This document shows, piece after piece, positions 61,709 through 64,000 of a stretch of 64,000 nt of DNA. The notes under the pieces are model-generated. The model searched no databases. It saw only the letters and a list, made by a program, of their open reading frames with translations, and was not told where the DNA came from. Within the stretch, counting starts at the first letter, position 1. Each line of letters begins with the position of its first letter. The position numbers and the translations under genes were made by a program. Source of the stretch: Caenispirillum salinarum_A (GTDB lineage Bacteria > Pseudomonadota > Alphaproteobacteria > Rhodospirillales > Rhodospirillaceae); NCBI RefSeq assembly GCF_044803115.1, contig NZ_CP085224.1:1426001-1490000 (forward strand), in the 5' to 3' direction.

Positions 61709-62764
61709 TTAGTTGGTGGCCGCCCACTTGTTGAAGCGCTCGGTCAGGCGGTCGATGTTCTCCAGCCAGAACATGTCGGAGATGCGGACCGCGTTCTCGA
61801 TGTTCTCCTTGGTGGTCGGCAGGTCCTTGGCGCGCTCCTCGGGGATGGCGTCGATGGCATCCTTGTTGGTCACGCCGTAGGCGATGGCCATCGGGAATTC
61901 CTTCTGCTGCTCCGCCTCGCCGACAAAGTCGAGGAACTTGTAGGCCTCTTCCTTGTTCGGCGTGCCGGCCAGCATGACCCAGCTGTCGAGCGTGTAGAGC
62001 GCACCGTTCCAGACGATGCCGAAGTTGCGGTCGTCCTCGCGGTTGGCGGCGTCGATGCGGCCGTTGTAGACCGACGTCATCACCACCTCGCCCGAGGCCA
62101 GCAGCTGCGGCGGCTGGGCGCCGGCCTTCCAGAAGATCAGGTCGTCGCGGATTTCGTCCAGCTTCTCGAAGGCGCGGTCGATGCCCTCGTCGGTGGCCAG
62201 CACCTCGTAGACCTTTTCCGGCGCGACGCCGTCGGCCATCAGCGCGGCTTCCAGGGTGGTCTTCGGGCCCTGGCGCAGGGCGCGCTTGCCGGGGTACTTC
62301 TCGGTGTCGAAGAAGTCCGCCCAGCCGTCCGGCGCGTCGTCCAGCTTGTCCTTGTCGTAGCCGATCACGAAGTCGTACACGATGGCGCCGACGCCGCAGT
62401 CATGCACGGCCGCGTCGATGTAGCGGTCCTTGCCGCCGATCTTGTCCCAGTCGAGGATCTCGTAGATGCCTTCCTCGCAGCCCAGCTCCAGCTCCTCGCT
62501 TTCCACCTGCACGATGTCCCAGGTGGCCGCGCCGCCCTGGACCTTGGCGCGCAGAACGCCGATGCCGCCATCCCACGATTCGTCGATCATGGAGATGCCG
62601 GTCTGCTCGCGGAACGGATTGAAGTAGACCTCGTTCTGGGCCTCCTGGTAGGCGCCGCCCCAGGACACGACGGTCAGGTCGCGCGCGTTGGCGGCGCCGG
62701 CGGTGGCGGCGATGGTGCCGGCCACGGCGGTGGCGATGATCGCCTTGGTCGCAATGCTCTTCAT
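61709..62764 (-). CDS. Polyamine-type ABC transporter substrate-binding protein (PotD/PotF-like)
   Basis: A 351-residue periplasmic binding protein. Signal peptide 1-27 (ANARD); mature start DLTVVSWGGAYQEAQ is typical. Two lobes follow with a hinge near TSVYNGR. A pair of cysteines (C102, C124) may form a disulfide. GGGAG precedes the ATG. Third-component order ATPase, binding protein, permease, permease. Confidence 0.9.
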   Translation of the reverse strand: MKSIATKAIIATAVAGTIAATAGAANARDLTVVSWGGAYQEAQNEVYFNPFREQTGISMIDESWDGGIGVLRAKVQGGAATWDIVQVESEELELGCEEGIYEILDWDKIGGKDRYIDAAVHDCGVGAIVYDFVIGYDKDKLDDAPDGWADFFDTEKYPGKRALRQGPKTTLEAALMADGVAPEKVYEVLATDEGIDRAFEKLDEIRDDLIFWKAGAQPPQLLASGEVVMTSVYNGRIDAANREDDRNFGIVWNGALYTLDSWVMLAGTPNKEEAYKFLDFVGEAEQQKEFPMAIAYGVTNKDAIDAIPEERAKDLPTTKENIENAVRISDMFWLENIDRLTERFNKWAATN

Positions 62765-62887
62765 CTATGCTCTCCCTGTCATGAAAGGCTTGGGTTGTTT
62801 ATCTGCGTCCGCCGCCGCCGCCGCCGCACGGGCCGGGTCCCGACCCGGTTCTCCGGCGGCGTTTGGCGGCGGTCCCGCGTCCGGTGC

Positions 62888-63988
62888 TCAGGCGGCCACC
62901 GGATCGAGGGCGAGGCAGTCCTTGGGGGCGAAGCTGACGTACATTTCCTCTCCGGGCGCCGGCGGGCGGCGGCTGGAGCGGAACCGCATCTTCACCATGA
63001 AGTCGTCGTTGCCGGCGACGTTCATGCGGATGCGCACGTGGTCGCCCATGTAGATGGTTTCCGCCACGCGCGCCTTGAGCGCGTTGTCGTGGTGGTCCTC
63101 GACGGCCTCGATCTCCACCCGTTCGGGGCGGAACGAGAGGCTCGTTCGGCTGCCCGGGCCGTCGACGTTGACCGCCTGGGCGATGATCCGCTCGCCGTTC
63201 TCCAGCCGCACGGCGCATTCGCCGCCGTCGATGCTTTCCACCGTGCCGTTGAGGATGTTGTTCTCGCCGATGAAGTGCGCGACGAAGCTGTTCTGCGGGC
63301 TTTCATAAAGGCCCGAGGGGCTGTCGAGCTGCTGAATGATGCCGTCGTTGAACACCGCGATGCGGTCCGACATGGTCAGCGCTTCGGACTGGTCGTGGGT
63401 GACATAGACAACCGTCACGCCCAGGCTTTCGTGGATGTGCTTGATTTCCAGCTGCATGTGCTCGCGCAGCTGCTTGTCCAGCGCGCCCAGCGGCTCGTCC
63501 ATGAGCACGATCTGGGGCTCGAACACCAGCGCGCGGGCCAGGGCCACGCGCTGCTGCTGGCCGCCCGAAAGCTGGCCGGGGCGGCGCTTGCCCAAGCCGC
63601 CCAGTTGGACCATGTCCAGCGCCTTGCGGGCGCGGTCGACCTGTTCGGATTTCGACGCCTTGCGCACCTTCAGCGGGAAGGCGACGTTCTCCTCCACGGT
63701 CATGTGCGGGAACAGGGCGTAGTTCTGGAAGACCATGCCGATGTCGCGCTTGTGCGGCGGCGTGTCCTTCAGGCTGCGCCCGCCCAGGCGGATATCGCCG
63801 TGGGTCGGGTTCTCGAATCCCGCCAGCATCATGAGCGACGTGGTCTTGCCCGAGCCCGACGGGCCGAGCATGGTGAGGAACTCCCCCTTCTCGATGTCCA
63901 GGTTGAGGTCCTTTACGACGATCGTCTCACCGTCGTAGGTTTTCTGGACGCCTTCGAAAGCCACCAGCGGGGCCTGGGTGCCTGCCAT
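62888..63988 (-). CDS. Polyamine-type ABC transporter ATP-binding protein (PotA/PotG-like)
   Basis: A 366-residue ATPase: Walker A GPSGSGKT near 39-46, signature LSGGQQQRVALARAL near 140, Walker B VLMDEPLGALD, switch His in THDQSEAL, then a C-terminal TOBE regulatory domain (about 285-360). First gene in view of the minus-strand operon. The promoter lies beyond the window edge. Confidence 0.94.
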   Translation of the reverse strand: MAGTQAPLVAFEGVQKTYDGETIVVKDLNLDIEKGEFLTMLGPSGSGKTTSLMMLAGFENPTHGDIRLGGRSLKDTPPHKRDIGMVFQNYALFPHMTVEENVAFPLKVRKASKSEQVDRARKALDMVQLGGLGKRRPGQLSGGQQQRVALARALVFEPQIVLMDEPLGALDKQLREHMQLEIKHIHESLGVTVVYVTHDQSEALTMSDRIAVFNDGIIQQLDSPSGLYESPQNSFVAHFIGENNILNGTVESIDGGECAVRLENGERIIAQAVNVDGPGSRTSLSFRPERVEIEAVEDHHDNALKARVAETIYMGDHVRIRMNVAGNDDFMVKMRFRSSRRPPAPGEEMYVSFAPKDCLALDPVAA

Positions 63989-64000
63989 GTTGTGCCGTCC

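Overview
The window is about 64 kb of very GC-rich, densely packed bacterial chromosome. Gene content points to an alphaproteobacterium of the Rhodospirillales/Azospirillum-like kind: a glnB-glnA pair, trpB-trpA-accD-folC in a row, a fused MrpA-MrpB antiporter subunit, a phasin, an MlaE with a fused N-terminal STAS-like domain, and many PAS/HWE-kinase and GGDEF proteins. I see no phage genes, insertion sequences, CRISPR arrays or rRNA. One tRNA (His, anticodon GTG) is present. The genus assignment is inference.

Layout. 0-3.7 kb: a TetR regulator, then a LysR regulator divergent from a glutathione-dependent formaldehyde detoxification pair (frmA-fghA) with a strong palindrome between them. 3.7-8 kb: pgk and gap (minus), divergent from a two-domain PPK2-type polyphosphate:AMP phosphotransferase. 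8-14.3 kb: a secreted HExxH protein, then a minus-strand run tetR-trpB-trpA-accD-folC whose tetR promoter carries an 18-bp perfect palindrome between -35 and -10. 14.4-18.1 kb: a small secreted protein, an HD-domain protein, an MFS transporter and a membrane diguanylate cyclase. 18.2-24.1 kb: a six-gene Mrp Na+/H+ antiporter operon. 24.3-25.8 kb: pyrF-trpF. 25.8-30.8 kb: creatininase-family protein, iron-sulfur photolyase, Nudix hydrolase, lipoprotein, two glycine-zipper envelope proteins. 30.8-33.4 kb: two-component system, terminator, tRNA-His. 33.5-37 kb: aminotransferase divergent from glnB-glnA. 37-41.2 kb: hybrid HWE kinase and a GMC oxidoreductase. 41.3-46 kb: a six-gene minus-strand operon combining an Mla-type lipid transporter with a ZIP metal transporter and a 74-residue membrane protein. 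46-49 kb: PRC-barrel lipoprotein, bacteriohemerythrin, a 109-residue unknown, and a soluble PAS chemoreceptor. 49-53 kb: CoA transferase, clpS-clpA. 53-57.8 kb: phasin, SPOR-containing DD-carboxypeptidase and three small unknown proteins. 57.9-64 kb: PuuA-like ligase and a four-gene polyamine-type ABC transporter.

The genes are mostly housekeeping and environmental response. Points that stand out: pyrF-trpF and trpBA lie 11 kb apart in opposite orientation, as an inversion would produce; the Mla-ZIP operon; the photolyase with a perfect four-cysteine cluster spacing; a dispersed family of paired inverted repeats in gene-end gaps; several clean operator palindromes; and a 75-residue protein built from a repeated VYDF motif. 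I did not find a convincing wholly new defence or biosynthetic system.
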